64,000 bases of DNA from a virus, in IMG/VR virus record IMGVR_UViG_3300009182_000002, positions 1 through 64,000 of that record. One strand, given 5' to 3'. Below are positions 33,505-41,138 of this stretch, one piece after another (the stretch's first letter is position 1; every line of letters begins with the position of its first letter). Under the pieces are notes generated by a model that was given only the letters and a program-made list of their open reading frames with translations, did no database searches and had not been told where the DNA came from. The position numbers and the translations under genes were made by a program.

Positions 33505-33747
33505 ATGTCCATTCCCACAACCAACCACGACGACCTGACCACGATGCTGGACGGGTCAGTGCAGGTCACCCTCACCCGCGCGGCAGTCGTTGACCTGCTG
33601 AGCGCGCTGGGACGTTCACTCACTGAGAACACCGGCGAGGTTCACATCGTCCTTGACGTGTGCGAACACCGCGCGTGGTTCGACGTGCGCGGTACGTCTG
33701 GCCGCATCGGCGGGGCAGTCACGCACTGCTACTGCGTCATCAACTAG
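33505..33747 (+). CDS. hypothetical protein, first gene of plus operon
   Basis: 80 residues (MSIPTTNHDDLTTMLDGSVQ...), with AGGAGAGCCC before the ATG. A helix-strand pattern (VTLTRAAVVDLLSALGRSLT, GEVHIVLDVCEHRAWFDVRG) suggests a small alpha/beta domain. It precedes the AAA ATPase gene. No family recognised. Confidence 0.6.
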   Translation: MSIPTTNHDDLTTMLDGSVQVTLTRAAVVDLLSALGRSLTENTGEVHIVLDVCEHRAWFDVRGTSGRIGGAVTHCYCVIN

Positions 33748-33752
33748 GCGAA

Positions 33753-33795
33753 ACAGGGCCATCGCGGCCCTGTCCACGGGGTTGGCATCCCCGTG
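33753..33795 (+). other. tandem hairpins between first gene and AAA ATPase
   Basis: Two adjacent perfect stem-loops: ACAGGGCC/GGCCCTGT with a 5-base loop (33753-33773) and CACGGGG/CCCCGTG with a 7-base loop TTGGCAT (33775-33795). No T tract follows, so a role in mRNA processing or translational control of the next gene is more likely than termination. Confidence 0.5.
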
Positions 33796-33831
33796 CTGAC
33801 GAGCCTGCCACCAACCTAGGAGAGTGAAGCC

Positions 33832-35280
33832 TTGACAACTGGACTGCCCACATTCGCCGCGCTGATTCGCAGCGCGCCGGGTCCTGACAACCGCTGGTGC
33901 GAGGTCCTCATCGTGAGGTCCTTCGACACCTTCTCACCGCTGCACGTTCCCGGCGTTGGACCAGCGCCGCTGTTCTACATCCGGAACACCGGGGGCGGTC
34001 GGGGACCGTCCAACGCATGGGTCGCCGTCACCGACGTTCCTGCTCAGGAGCGCGCTGCATGGTGCGGCAATGACCCTCTCGTCGTGCCGCTCACCACGCA
34101 CGACGTGACCGCAGTTGCTAGCGCTCGCAACTTGCCGCCCAAGTCGCTGCTCACGCGGCTCCAGTCGCGCATCGACCGCGTGCCGCTCAATCAAGCCGTT
34201 GGGCTAACCATTGGCAACGTCGTTGACGCTCTGGTGCAGGCCACCGACGTGTTCGCCACGGTCGTGCCTGCTGCTCCCAAGGTCGCCCCGGCTCAGGTCG
34301 TGGTGGCCGCGCCGGTCATTCCTCAGGTGTCGGCCATCCCGGCTCCCGTGCTGACAGTGCCGGTTGCCAGCACGGCACCGGTTGCCAGCGCTGGTCCCGT
34401 GGTCGTGCTTGACGACGACCAGCCCGACTCCGACGACGGCTCCGTCACGGTCGTCGTGCAGGACGGCGCGTGCCGCAAGGCCATCGTCCTGCCGCCGTCG
34501 TTCGCTGACTCGTACATCCACCGTGCGGTGTTCGGAGTCGATGACTTCACGGTGCTGGATGAGGCACGGGCCAAGGGCGACAGCGTCGGGCTGTACGGCC
34601 CCACGGGCTCTGCCAAGACCACCGTTGCCAAGGCTTACGCGGCAGCGCGCGGTCTCCCGTATGTGCAGGTCTCAGGCACCGCGACGATGGAAGAGTCGCG
34701 GATGTTCGGTCGCTGGATCGACCTTGGCCAGTGGCAGGACGGCGTCGTCAGCGAGGTGGTCCGCTACGGCGGTCTACTCATCCTTGACGAGATCAACATG
34801 CTCCCGCCGAACATCAGCGCGAGCCTGTTCCCGCTGCTTCGCGAGCGGGTCCTCACCCTGCACGACAAGGACGGCGAGACCATCACCGCCCACCCGTCGC
34901 TGATCGTCATCGCGACGTGGAACCCGAACTACTCCGGTACGCGCGAACTGAACGCCGCGCTCGCCAACCGGTTCGGGGTGCAGGTTGAGTGGGGCTACGA
35001 CGACCGTGTTGAGAAGGCGCTTGGCATCTGCAACAGCCTTCGCGCTGCTGCTGGTCGCCTTCGTGCCAGCGAGGTCAAGGGCGAGGTCAGCGCCCCCTGC
35101 CCGACCAACGCGCTGGTTGACTTCCAGCACTACGCCGGTCGGCTGGGGCTGGACTTCGCGGTTGGCAACTTCGTCGCCCGGTACCACGACGATGTTGAGC
35201 GCAAGGCCGTGCAGGCCGTGTTCGACACCTTCCGTTCCAGCATCGAAAACGAGTTGGGGCTGGCTCAGGCAACCGTCTGA
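33832..35280 (+). CDS. MoxR/CobS-like AAA+ ATPase
   Basis: 482 residues from a TTG after AGGAGAGTGAAGCC. The first 140 residues and a Pro/Val/Ala linker (about 145-195) are specific to this protein. The AAA+ domain has Walker A GPTGSAKT (256-263), Walker B LLILDE (315-320), sensor-1 ATWNPNY (361-367) and the conserved ELNAALANRF. This is the MoxR/CobS clade, whose members remodel partners together with VWA proteins. The next two genes encode a metallopeptidase and a VWA protein, so a three-part chaperone-protease machine is inferred. I do not call it cobalt chelatase. Confidence 0.85.
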   Translation: MTTGLPTFAALIRSAPGPDNRWCEVLIVRSFDTFSPLHVPGVGPAPLFYIRNTGGGRGPSNAWVAVTDVPAQERAAWCGNDPLVVPLTTHDVTAVASARNLPPKSLLTRLQSRIDRVPLNQAVGLTIGNVVDALVQATDVFATVVPAAPKVAPAQVVVAAPVIPQVSAIPAPVLTVPVASTAPVASAGPVVVLDDDQPDSDDGSVTVVVQDGACRKAIVLPPSFADSYIHRAVFGVDDFTVLDEARAKGDSVGLYGPTGSAKTTVAKAYAAARGLPYVQVSGTATMEESRMFGRWIDLGQWQDGVVSEVVRYGGLLILDEINMLPPNISASLFPLLRERVLTLHDKDGETITAHPSLIVIATWNPNYSGTRELNAALANRFGVQVEWGYDDRVEKALGICNSLRAAAGRLRASEVKGEVSAPCPTNALVDFQHYAGRLGLDFAVGNFVARYHDDVERKAVQAVFDTFRSSIENELGLAQATV

Positions 35281-35344
35281 GCCAGCACCAGCACCACCTA
35301 GCAAGCCCTACCAACCACTACCAACCTCTAGGAGAGCGATCACC

Positions 35345-36271
35345 TTGGCAATCACTTCACCCCTCACCGCCGACCGCTTGCTTGGCCCCGGCGCTGAACG
35401 TGGCGAGCGGCTCGCACGCCTCGCCGCCATCTTCACCAAGTCCAACAGCATCCTGTCCGGTCAGTCGGTCAAGGTGCGTATTGAGACCAACGACTGGGCT
35501 TGCCCACCGGCCCCGGCATGGTCCGATGGCCAGAACATCTGGTTCAAGGGCAGCGACATTCGTGACGCTGACTTCGACTCCATCGTCAACCTGTACGGTC
35601 TCAACTACCACGAACTGGGCCACATCCTGTGGACACCCCGTCAGTCGCACCCGCTGGCGACTTGGGCTTGGCGCAACCGTCACTGGTCCACGATGAACCT
35701 CTTGGAAGACCAGCGCATCGAAACGGCGATGACCCGCCGCTGGCCTTCGACGGCACCGTGGCTCACCGCGTGCGTCCTGCGCTGGGTGCTGGCCGACCCC
35801 AAGACCCTCAGCACGTCCTACCTGCTGCTGCGTGGTCGTCGCTTCCTCCCGGCTGACGTGCGCGGACTGTCACGTCAGGCCTTCGAGCGTCAGGACCTGC
35901 TCCCTGAGGTTGACCGCATCGTTGACGCCTACCGGGAACTGCGCTTCCCAGAGAAGCCCAACCTGCGCCGCGTATCGGAGCGCAACCTGTACGACCGTGC
36001 TCAGGCGCTGATCACCGACTACAGCGCGCTGATTGCCAGCCTTAACAACCAGCCCACGTCGTCGCCTAACCACGGCAACGACGAGACATCACCGGTAACC
36101 AACGGCTACCCAGCGCCTCACGATCCCAATGAGGCCAACACCGACGACCAGTACGACGACGAGCCCCAGCCCGGTCAGGGTAGCGACGGGGACCAGAACG
36201 ACCAGCACGACGACACCAACGACAGCGGCGCGGGCACCCCGTGCTGCTCCTGCGACGGAGGCAGCCACTGA
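35345..36271 (+). CDS. HExxH metallopeptidase of the MoxR-VWA system
   Basis: 308 residues from a TTG at 35345, ten bases after AGGAGAG; an open frame continues upstream inside the ATPase gene but is not used. LNYHELGHILW (zinc motif HELGH at 89-93) with a downstream NLLEDQRIE (E121 as possible third ligand) is a zincin active site, like the N-terminal putative metallopeptidase part of DUF2201/VWA proteins. The C-terminal 70 residues are acidic and Asp/Asn/Gln-rich, ending PCCSCDGGSH. It shares one base with the next start. Confidence 0.72.
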   Translation: MAITSPLTADRLLGPGAERGERLARLAAIFTKSNSILSGQSVKVRIETNDWACPPAPAWSDGQNIWFKGSDIRDADFDSIVNLYGLNYHELGHILWTPRQSHPLATWAWRNRHWSTMNLLEDQRIETAMTRRWPSTAPWLTACVLRWVLADPKTLSTSYLLLRGRRFLPADVRGLSRQAFERQDLLPEVDRIVDAYRELRFPEKPNLRRVSERNLYDRAQALITDYSALIASLNNQPTSSPNHGNDETSPVTNGYPAPHDPNEANTDDQYDDEPQPGQGSDGDQNDQHDDTNDSGAGTPCCSCDGGSH

Positions 36272-37464
36272 TGAACGACGACACCATGCCCAACACAAGC
36301 GCCTGCTCCTGCGGTTGCCACGGTCCTGCCGCTGGCAACGAGCCTGCCAACGACCAGCCGGGTGGCTCTGGCAACGAGCCGGGTCAGCCCCAGCCCGGCA
36401 ACGAGCCGGGTCGGCCCGGCAACGGCGACCAGCCCGGCGACCAGCCCGGCGAGGGCGAGGGTCAGGGCGAGGGCGACCAGCCCGGTGAGTCCGACGGCGG
36501 CGGCGCGAACGGCGGCGCTGGCTCCGACGGCGAGACCGGGCTGGACGGCGGCGAGGCCAACGGTGCTGGCACCGGGGTTACCAACGCCCCCGACATTGCC
36601 AAGGCCTTGCAAGACGCTGCTAGCAAGGCTCTCGACAACATCACCAACGACGTCGATATCGCTGGCGAGGCCAGCAGCGCTGTCAACGCTGTTGTCAAGG
36701 GCGGCGGTCACGTCCAGATCCTGCGCGACTCCCGCTTCGACACCTTCGCCCCCAGCGACGAGGCTCGCCTCGCTGAGCGCCGCGCGGTGCGGGAGTTCAA
36801 CACCCTCCGCGCAGACGCTGAGGAGGGCTGGGACCGCGCCCGTCCGCAGGGTCGGCTGAACGTCGGTCGCTACATCTCTAGCAACGGGGACCTTGACGTG
36901 GCCTTCGACCAGTGGCGTGACCGCAAGGGTGACGCCTCCGACCTTGAGGTTGTGCTACTGCTGGACGACTCAATGTCCATGGCTTCCTACCGCGTGGTCA
37001 GCGCGGAGGCCATGTGGGTACTCAAGCGTGGCCTTGACGCCATCGGTGCCAACACCACGGTGGTCATGTTCCACTCCGAGTCCCGCGTCCTGTACAAGCC
37101 GACCGACAAGGCTGAGGCGGGTCGCCTCCGCTGCTCAACTGAGAGCGGCGGCACTGACCCCAGCGAGGGCATCGCTCAGGCGGCGCGCATCTTCGCCGGG
37201 AGCCGCAAGGGTCAGAAGGTGCTGATCACCATCACCGATGGCGACTACTGGGGTGAGTCTGTCCCTGCCAACTGCGACTACAACATTGACGACATTGTCA
37301 AGGCCATGACCAACAGCGGCGTCGTCACTGCTCAGGTCCTGTTCAACCACGCGAGCGAGCAGACTCACGGGCACGCGATCAGCACTCAGGTCTCGCAGGT
37401 TGAGGAGATCGCGTCCTTTGCCAAGGAACTTGTCAAGGCTGCTATCAAGTCTCGCCAGCGCTAG
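36271..37464 (+). CDS. VWA-domain protein of the MoxR system (CobT-like)
   Basis: 397 residues. Cys-rich N-terminus (ACSCGCHG), then about 80 residues of Gly/Pro/Glu/Asp low complexity, a helical region (105-200) and a VWA domain with a complete MIDAS: D232-x-S234-x-S236 (LLDDSMSMAS), T295 (GGTDPS) and D323 (ITDGD). MIDAS proteins bind Mg2+ and a target acidic residue and act with MoxR ATPases. The start overlaps the metallopeptidase stop (TGATG), as if one fused protein had been split. A strong terminator follows directly. Confidence 0.82.
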   Translation: MNDDTMPNTSACSCGCHGPAAGNEPANDQPGGSGNEPGQPQPGNEPGRPGNGDQPGDQPGEGEGQGEGDQPGESDGGGANGGAGSDGETGLDGGEANGAGTGVTNAPDIAKALQDAASKALDNITNDVDIAGEASSAVNAVVKGGGHVQILRDSRFDTFAPSDEARLAERRAVREFNTLRADAEEGWDRARPQGRLNVGRYISSNGDLDVAFDQWRDRKGDASDLEVVLLLDDSMSMASYRVVSAEAMWVLKRGLDAIGANTTVVMFHSESRVLYKPTDKAEAGRLRCSTESGGTDPSEGIAQAARIFAGSRKGQKVLITITDGDYWGESVPANCDYNIDDIVKAMTNSGVVTAQVLFNHASEQTHGHAISTQVSQVEEIASFAKELVKAAIKSRQR

Positions 37465-37473
37465 CAACGGGCT

Positions 37474-37506
37474 AACCCAGCAGGCCCCAAAGGGGCCTGC
37501 TGGGTT
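37474..37506 (+). terminator. strong hairpin after the MoxR-VWA triad
   Basis: A 15-bp perfect stem (AACCCAGCAGGCCCC and its complement) with loop AAA, followed by GCTTCCC. It probably separates the triad message from the small-protein genes beyond. Confidence 0.8.
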
Positions 37507-37534
37507 GCTTCCCAACACAAGCAATTACCAACCC

Positions 37535-37578
37535 CAGCGCGACTAGCAGCCACCCCGGTGCAAGGCCGGGGCGCGCAC
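37535..37578 (+). repeat. 44-bp structured leader repeat, copy 1
   Basis: Identical over 44 bp to 38595-38638. It folds as GCGCG, an 11-base bulge, CCCCGG, 7-base loop TGCAAGG, CCGGGG, CGCGC. It lies 39 bases before the start at 37617. Probable cis-acting RNA or operator element. Confidence 0.85.
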
Positions 37579-37616
37579 TGGTGCGACGAGCGCACCTAGC
37601 AACGAGAGGAATGCCA

Positions 37617-37808
37617 ATGCCCGAGATCAACGCCACCTACACCGTCGATGTTGACGGCACCCTTCACATCACACACCGCGAGTGCGGCGTCGTTCAAGAA
37701 GTCAAGCCGGTGCGCGAGTTCGCTGACGGCACCTGCTCGTTCGGTTCCGATGCCGACGTGTGCCTCGCCTGCGAGAACGAGGGTCGCCCGGCGACCCTCA
37801 ACTACTAG
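37617..37808 (+). CDS. small zinc-binding protein downstream of leader repeat 1
   Basis: 63 residues (MPEINATYTVDVDGTLHITH...) from the second of two ATGs, six bases after GAGAGGA. Cysteines at ECGVV, TCSF and CLAC, with nearby His, could form a zinc site. The 44-bp repeat in its 5' leader suggests shared regulation with the gene at 38684. Unknown function. Confidence 0.6.
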   Translation: MPEINATYTVDVDGTLHITHRECGVVQEVKPVREFADGTCSFGSDADVCLACENEGRPATLNY

Positions 37809-37819
37809 GGGGCTGGCTC

Positions 37820-37957
37820 ATGCTGCACAGCGCACGATCCCGAGCCCACCACGGCCATCGCGGTTGCTACTGCTGCGACTGGCCCGTAAGCAACCGCACA
37901 CTTCGCCAGCGCGAGAGGCGCGCTTGGCAACGACAGATTGAGAGGGAGTACGCATGA
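37820..37957 (+). CDS. small basic Cys-containing protein
   Basis: 45 residues (MLHSARSRAHHGHRGCYCCD...) with AGGGGG upstream. CYCC followed by an Arg-rich helix (RQRERRAWQRQIEREYA) is a combination seen in many actinophage small genes. ATGA overlap with the next gene. Possibly nucleic-acid binding. Confidence 0.55.
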   Translation: MLHSARSRAHHGHRGCYCCDWPVSNRTLRQRERRAWQRQIEREYA

Positions 37958-38199
37958 CCCACATCCCGGCGCAGGACGCCAACAACGCAACCGTCATCCG
38001 GTTGCTTGAGGAGATCGCCTCGCTTCAAGCAACCATCGACTCGCTCATCCCACGCGAGGACCCCGAGGTTCGGGCCGAGCGTTACCGCACCACGGCGAGC
38101 GACCGCTTCCAGTACAGCGACGGCGCTGACGCTGTCGGCTTCCATCTTGAGCGCATGTCCGCGCCCGACTACGACCCCTACTACGACGAGAGGTACTGA
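37954..38199 (+). CDS. hypothetical acidic protein
   Basis: 81 residues; N-terminal helix with leucine spacing (VIRLLEEIASLQATIDSLIP) suggests a short coiled coil, C-terminus Asp/Tyr-rich (SAPDYDPYYDERY). GAGAGGGAG upstream. No family recognised. Confidence 0.6.
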   Translation: MTHIPAQDANNATVIRLLEEIASLQATIDSLIPREDPEVRAERYRTTASDRFQYSDGADAVGFHLERMSAPDYDPYYDERY

Positions 38200-38201
38200 C
38201 C

Positions 38202-38513
38202 ATGACCACGATCACCATCACCATCCCGACCGACCTCGCAGACGCCATCGCAGATGCGCTGACCAAGTGCGTGCTGCGGGCCAGCGCTGACGCTGAACGG
38301 ACTGTCGCAGGGCCAGCGTACGAGCGAGCAGAAGAGGCAACCCGGTACTTCGGGGACGCGCTCGTCGCCTTCAACTACGCCCGCGACATTGACCCTCTAG
38401 CGCGAGAGTGCGGGGCATGCGGTGCGGAGTCAGGCGAGGACTGCCGGTGGCACTGCACCGCGCGGCCCGACGATGACAACGTGCCCAACACAAGCAATCT
38501 CATCGACGCTTAG
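38202..38513 (+). CDS. hypothetical protein with Cys cluster
   Basis: 103 residues. First half: beta strand and helix (TTITITIPTDLADAIADALT); second half: CGACGAESGEDCRWHC, a four-cysteine zinc cluster widespread in actinophage small proteins. Two bases separate it from the preceding gene. Confidence 0.6.
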   Translation: MTTITITIPTDLADAIADALTKCVLRASADAERTVAGPAYERAEEATRYFGDALVAFNYARDIDPLARECGACGAESGEDCRWHCTARPDDDNVPNTSNLIDA

Positions 38514-38594
38514 GGCTTGGCTTACCCACTGCGGTTGTCCAAGAATGTTGTCGGAGGCAGGAATACCAAGATCAACTAAGGGTGTTGCCACACT

Positions 38595-38638
38595 CAGCGC
38601 GACTAGCAGCCACCCCGGTGCAAGGCCGGGGCGCGCAC
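38595..38638 (+). repeat. 44-bp structured leader repeat, copy 2
   Basis: Exact copy of 37535-37578, 46 bases before the start at 38684. The flanking DNA on both sides is unrelated between the two copies, so the element itself is conserved. Confidence 0.85.
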
Positions 38639-38683
38639 GCTCACGACGAACCGTTCGTCGTATGTAGCCAAAGGAGGGCCAAC

Positions 38684-38968
38684 ATGGCCGAGTACATCTT
38701 CATTGAGGAAGAACCGCAGGTTAGTTCAGGACCACGCCTCAACCACCAGCAGGTCACGCTCGCGCGTCGTGTGCGTGACGCAGGCGGCTGGGTTGCCGTC
38801 ATTCGCTTCGACAAGAAGTCGGCGGCGAACGTCGCGGCCTCCCGCATCCGTCGCGGCAACGCGGCGTCGTGGGCGTACGTCGGCACCTTCGACACCAAGG
38901 TCGGCCAGCGCCCCGGCGAGTCCGAGTGGACCGTCTACGCGCTCTACACCGGAGAGGCAAGCAACTGA
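38684..38968 (+). CDS. hypothetical protein, GWVAV paralogue A
   Basis: 94 residues with AAAGGAGG before the ATG. The core (GGWVAVIRFDKKSAANVAAS, WAYVGTFDTKV, EWTVYALY) is matched in the product at 40284-40616 (DGWVAVLEY, WNSVGTFDATV, TVKVYARC), so the two are paralogues of a small alpha/beta domain. It has the 44-bp leader repeat; the paralogue does not. Confidence 0.65.
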   Translation: MAEYIFIEEEPQVSSGPRLNHQQVTLARRVRDAGGWVAVIRFDKKSAANVAASRIRRGNAASWAYVGTFDTKVGQRPGESEWTVYALYTGEASN

Positions 38969-39489
38969 TGACTACCACCAACCAACCCACCGTTGACGAG
39001 CAGCGCGCACAGGTCTTGGCTGACAACCCCGGCCTTGACAAGGCGTTGACAACCAACCACCACATCGTTGAGGACATCTCCGCCCGCTTCGCTGCGACCG
39101 GTCGCCTTTCCGAGAAGCAGATCGCGCTCGTCTTCAAACTCGCCAAGCAAGACGCTGCCGCTAAGCAGCGTGAGGCTGAGCGCGAGGTAGCAGACATGCT
39201 GGTCCGCGAGTCTGGCATCACCATCACCCCCGGCAAGCAGGTCATCTTCGGAAGCGTCGTGTCTCTCAACCTGAAGGACAGCGGCTTCGGCCCGACGTGG
39301 AAGATGATCGTTGAGCACCCCAGCGGTCTGAAGTACTGGGGCACCGTCCCTAGCAACCTCGTCGGTGCTCTTGCCAAGGGTGATCAAGTTGAGTTCACCG
39401 CAACCGTGTCGGTCTCCGACAACGATCCAAAACCCATCTTCGGGTTCTACAAGCGCCCGACCAACGCCGCACTTATCAAGTCGGCCTGA
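38968..39489 (+). CDS. putative OB-fold protein
   Basis: 173 residues; ATG shares a base with the upstream stop. The N-terminal half is helical (SEKQIALVFKLAKQDAAAKQ) and the C-terminal half is a beta barrel (VIFGSVVSLNLKDSGFGPTW, KYWGTVPSNL, DQVEFTATVSVSDNDPKPIF, GFYKRP), as in actinophage proteins that may bind single-stranded nucleic acid. No enzymatic motif. Confidence 0.55.
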   Translation: MTTTNQPTVDEQRAQVLADNPGLDKALTTNHHIVEDISARFAATGRLSEKQIALVFKLAKQDAAAKQREAEREVADMLVRESGITITPGKQVIFGSVVSLNLKDSGFGPTWKMIVEHPSGLKYWGTVPSNLVGALAKGDQVEFTATVSVSDNDPKPIFGFYKRPTNAALIKSA

Positions 39490-39505
39490 CAAGGAGGAAC
39501 ACAGA

Positions 39506-39859
39506 ATGATTGACAAGAAGCAGGTAGTGATTCCAATTACCGTTGATGCCGCCGAGTTCTGGTCGGCCATCTTCGGAGCCGAGCCGTTCATCTGGCCATG
39601 GTGGGTCAAGGTGGACTACGCCGAGGGCTGCGACTGGGAGACCCCCGGCGAGGTCACCATCACCGTCGCTGACCCCGACGACGCTGAGGACAGCACGACC
39701 AAGACCCTCACGCTTGAGGATCTTGTCGCCGCGTACCTCATCGCGCTGGAGCAGTATCCGCGTTCTGTTGGCGTCGGCTGGGAGACCCCCGACTTCGACT
39801 CTGAGAGCAGCGACCTCATCCTCCAGATCGCAGTGCAGGGTGAGGTGGTGTTCGGATGA
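39506..39859 (+). CDS. hypothetical acidic protein
   Basis: 117 residues, AAGGAGG upstream. Contains an aromatic segment (FIWPWWVKVDYAEGCDWE) and acidic strands (VTITVADPDDAEDS). The overall charge is strongly negative, so DNA mimicry is conceivable but unproven. Confidence 0.6.
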   Translation: MIDKKQVVIPITVDAAEFWSAIFGAEPFIWPWWVKVDYAEGCDWETPGEVTITVADPDDAEDSTTKTLTLEDLVAAYLIALEQYPRSVGVGWETPDFDSESSDLILQIAVQGEVVFG

Positions 39860-39978
39860 GCATCTGCCAATGGTTCGCCTTGTGCGACCGAGAGGCCACG
39901 CAGTCTGTCCCTCACCCCGTGCTGGGTGATGTCCCGACGTGCGACCGCTGCGCGTCGTTCGCCAATGGGGGTGCCTGA
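39856..39978 (+). CDS. tiny zinc-ribbon protein
   Basis: 40 residues (MSICQWFALCDREATQSVPH...), with C-x5-C and CDRC later. This CQWFALCDR...LGDVPTCDRC layout is typical of actinophage and actinobacterial small zinc proteins. ATGA overlap with the gene before it. Confidence 0.65.
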   Translation: MSICQWFALCDREATQSVPHPVLGDVPTCDRCASFANGGA

Positions 39979-39979
39979 C

Positions 39980-40123
39980 ATGGAGCAGGTCATCAACATC
40001 GACTTCACAGACCTTGACGACGCTTACCACAAGATCGTCAAGTTGCTAGTAGACAACGGAATGGTTGACCGGGAGGCGCGCGTTTCGGCGCGCTTCCTGC
40101 TCGCCGGAGTGGAGGACAAGTGA
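39980..40123 (+). CDS. hypothetical small helical protein
   Basis: 47 residues (MEQVINIDFTDLDDAYHKIV...), all helical after the first strand. The ATG is one base after the preceding stop; the stop overlaps the next GTG. Unknown. Confidence 0.55.
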   Translation: MEQVINIDFTDLDDAYHKIVKLLVDNGMVDREARVSARFLLAGVEDK

Positions 40124-40281
40124 GACTCACAACCCGAGGCTGGGTCTGCCTGTGGACGTTGGTATGCGTGCTTGCTATCGCTGTCAACGCTGCTTTCGCA
40201 GACAAGCAGGTCGAGTGCCGCGTCGAGAACCTCTCGACATGCCACATAACAACAACCGCTAACAACATCGGAGGCAACTAA
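40120..40281 (+). CDS. small secreted or signal-anchored protein
   Basis: 53 residues from a GTG (GTGA overlap). Residues 5-25 form a signal-like hydrophobic stretch (TRGWVCLWTLVCVLAIAVNA then AFA), with a possible signal-peptidase site after AFA. The short exported part has two cysteines (ECRVENLSTC) that could pair outside the cell. Confidence 0.55.
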   Translation: MRLTTRGWVCLWTLVCVLAIAVNAAFADKQVECRVENLSTCHITTTANNIGGN

Positions 40282-40283
40282 CA

Positions 40284-40616
40284 ATGACTGTCAAGCACAT
40301 CTTTGAAGTCGGCGACCCGACGTCCAACACAAGCGCATCAATCTTCGCTCTCAACCAAGAGACCATCCAAACAGCAGAGCGAGTGGCCGCAGCCGATGGC
40401 TGGGTGGCTGTGCTGGAGTACCCCGAGCCTGAGCGCAGTACGGCAGCAACCACAGCGCACCGGATCAAGCACGGCAAGAGCGCCGCGTGGAACAGCGTGG
40501 GCACCTTTGACGCCACAGTGCGGAAGACCAACTGGGGAACCGTGAAGGTCTACGCACGCTGCATCACTCGCTGGAGTGATCGTGATGACCCTTCAATCGC
40601 ACCATGGGATAGGTGA
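40284..40616 (+). CDS. hypothetical protein, GWVAV paralogue B
   Basis: 110 residues. Shares the GWVAV...AAW...VGTFD core with the protein at 38684-38968, with an extra C-terminal tail. A GGAGG lies 12 bases upstream. Unknown role. Confidence 0.62.
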   Translation: MTVKHIFEVGDPTSNTSASIFALNQETIQTAERVAAADGWVAVLEYPEPERSTAATTAHRIKHGKSAAWNSVGTFDATVRKTNWGTVKVYARCITRWSDRDDPSIAPWDR

Positions 40617-40623
40617 TGTACCG

Positions 40624-41043
40624 ATGCAGACATTCCTGCCGTACGCAGACTTCGTTGACAGCGCCAAGGTGCTAGACAGACAACGCCTTGGCAAGCAACG
40701 AGTTGAGGCCTACCAGATTCTTCGCACGCTTCGGGGTGAGTCCAACGGCTGGTCTCATCACCCGGCAACCCGCATGTGGAAGGAACACACTCAAGCGCTC
40801 GCCGCGTATGGGTTCGTAGTGTGCAGCGAGTGGATAGCCCGTGGTTATAAAGACAACCTGCGTCTCTACTTCGCGCAGCGTCTGGCGCAGCCCAAGGCTC
40901 TTGTCATGCCTGAGTGGTTAGGTGATGAGGCTTTCCACCTGTCACACCAGAGCAACCTCGTTCGTAAAGACCCGCAGCACTACGGCGCGTTCTTCCCTGA
41001 CGTACCGTCTGACCTTCCCTATGTCTGGCCCATCTGGGCCTGA
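40624..41043 (+). CDS. pyrimidine-dimer glycosylase-like (MSMEG_6728-type) protein
   Basis: 139 residues. MQTFLPYADFVDSAKVLDRQ and RLGKQRVEAYQILRTLRGES and GWSHHPATRMWKEH are diagnostic of the MSMEG_6728 family, related in fold to T4-type pyrimidine-dimer DNA glycosylase. A repair function is therefore possible, but many members are uncharacterised. Start at the ATG that begins the conserved block. Confidence 0.75.
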   Translation: MQTFLPYADFVDSAKVLDRQRLGKQRVEAYQILRTLRGESNGWSHHPATRMWKEHTQALAAYGFVVCSEWIARGYKDNLRLYFAQRLAQPKALVMPEWLGDEAFHLSHQSNLVRKDPQHYGAFFPDVPSDLPYVWPIWA

Positions 41044-41138
41044 CGCGCACCACCAGCCGTGAAGTAGGGGCAACAAGGCCCTGACGCCACACCGCTCGCA
41101 GGAGAGGGCACGGCAACGATCCCTTAGGAGGGGACAGC

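Noticed and set aside
33832-37464. Calling the triad a cobalt chelatase (CobS/CobT)
   Set aside because: The AAA and VWA motifs are shared by all MoxR-type systems, no CobN-like subunit is present, and the HELGH protein is not part of that enzyme.
37535-37578. The 44-bp repeat as part of a tRNA
   Set aside because: The 7-base loop is TGCAAGG, not a T-loop sequence, and no acceptor or anticodon arm is present.
38869-38967. N-terminal extension of the OB-like protein from 38869
   Set aside because: It overlaps the paralogue-A gene in another frame and is Arg-rich shadow sequence; the TGATG start at 38968 fits better.
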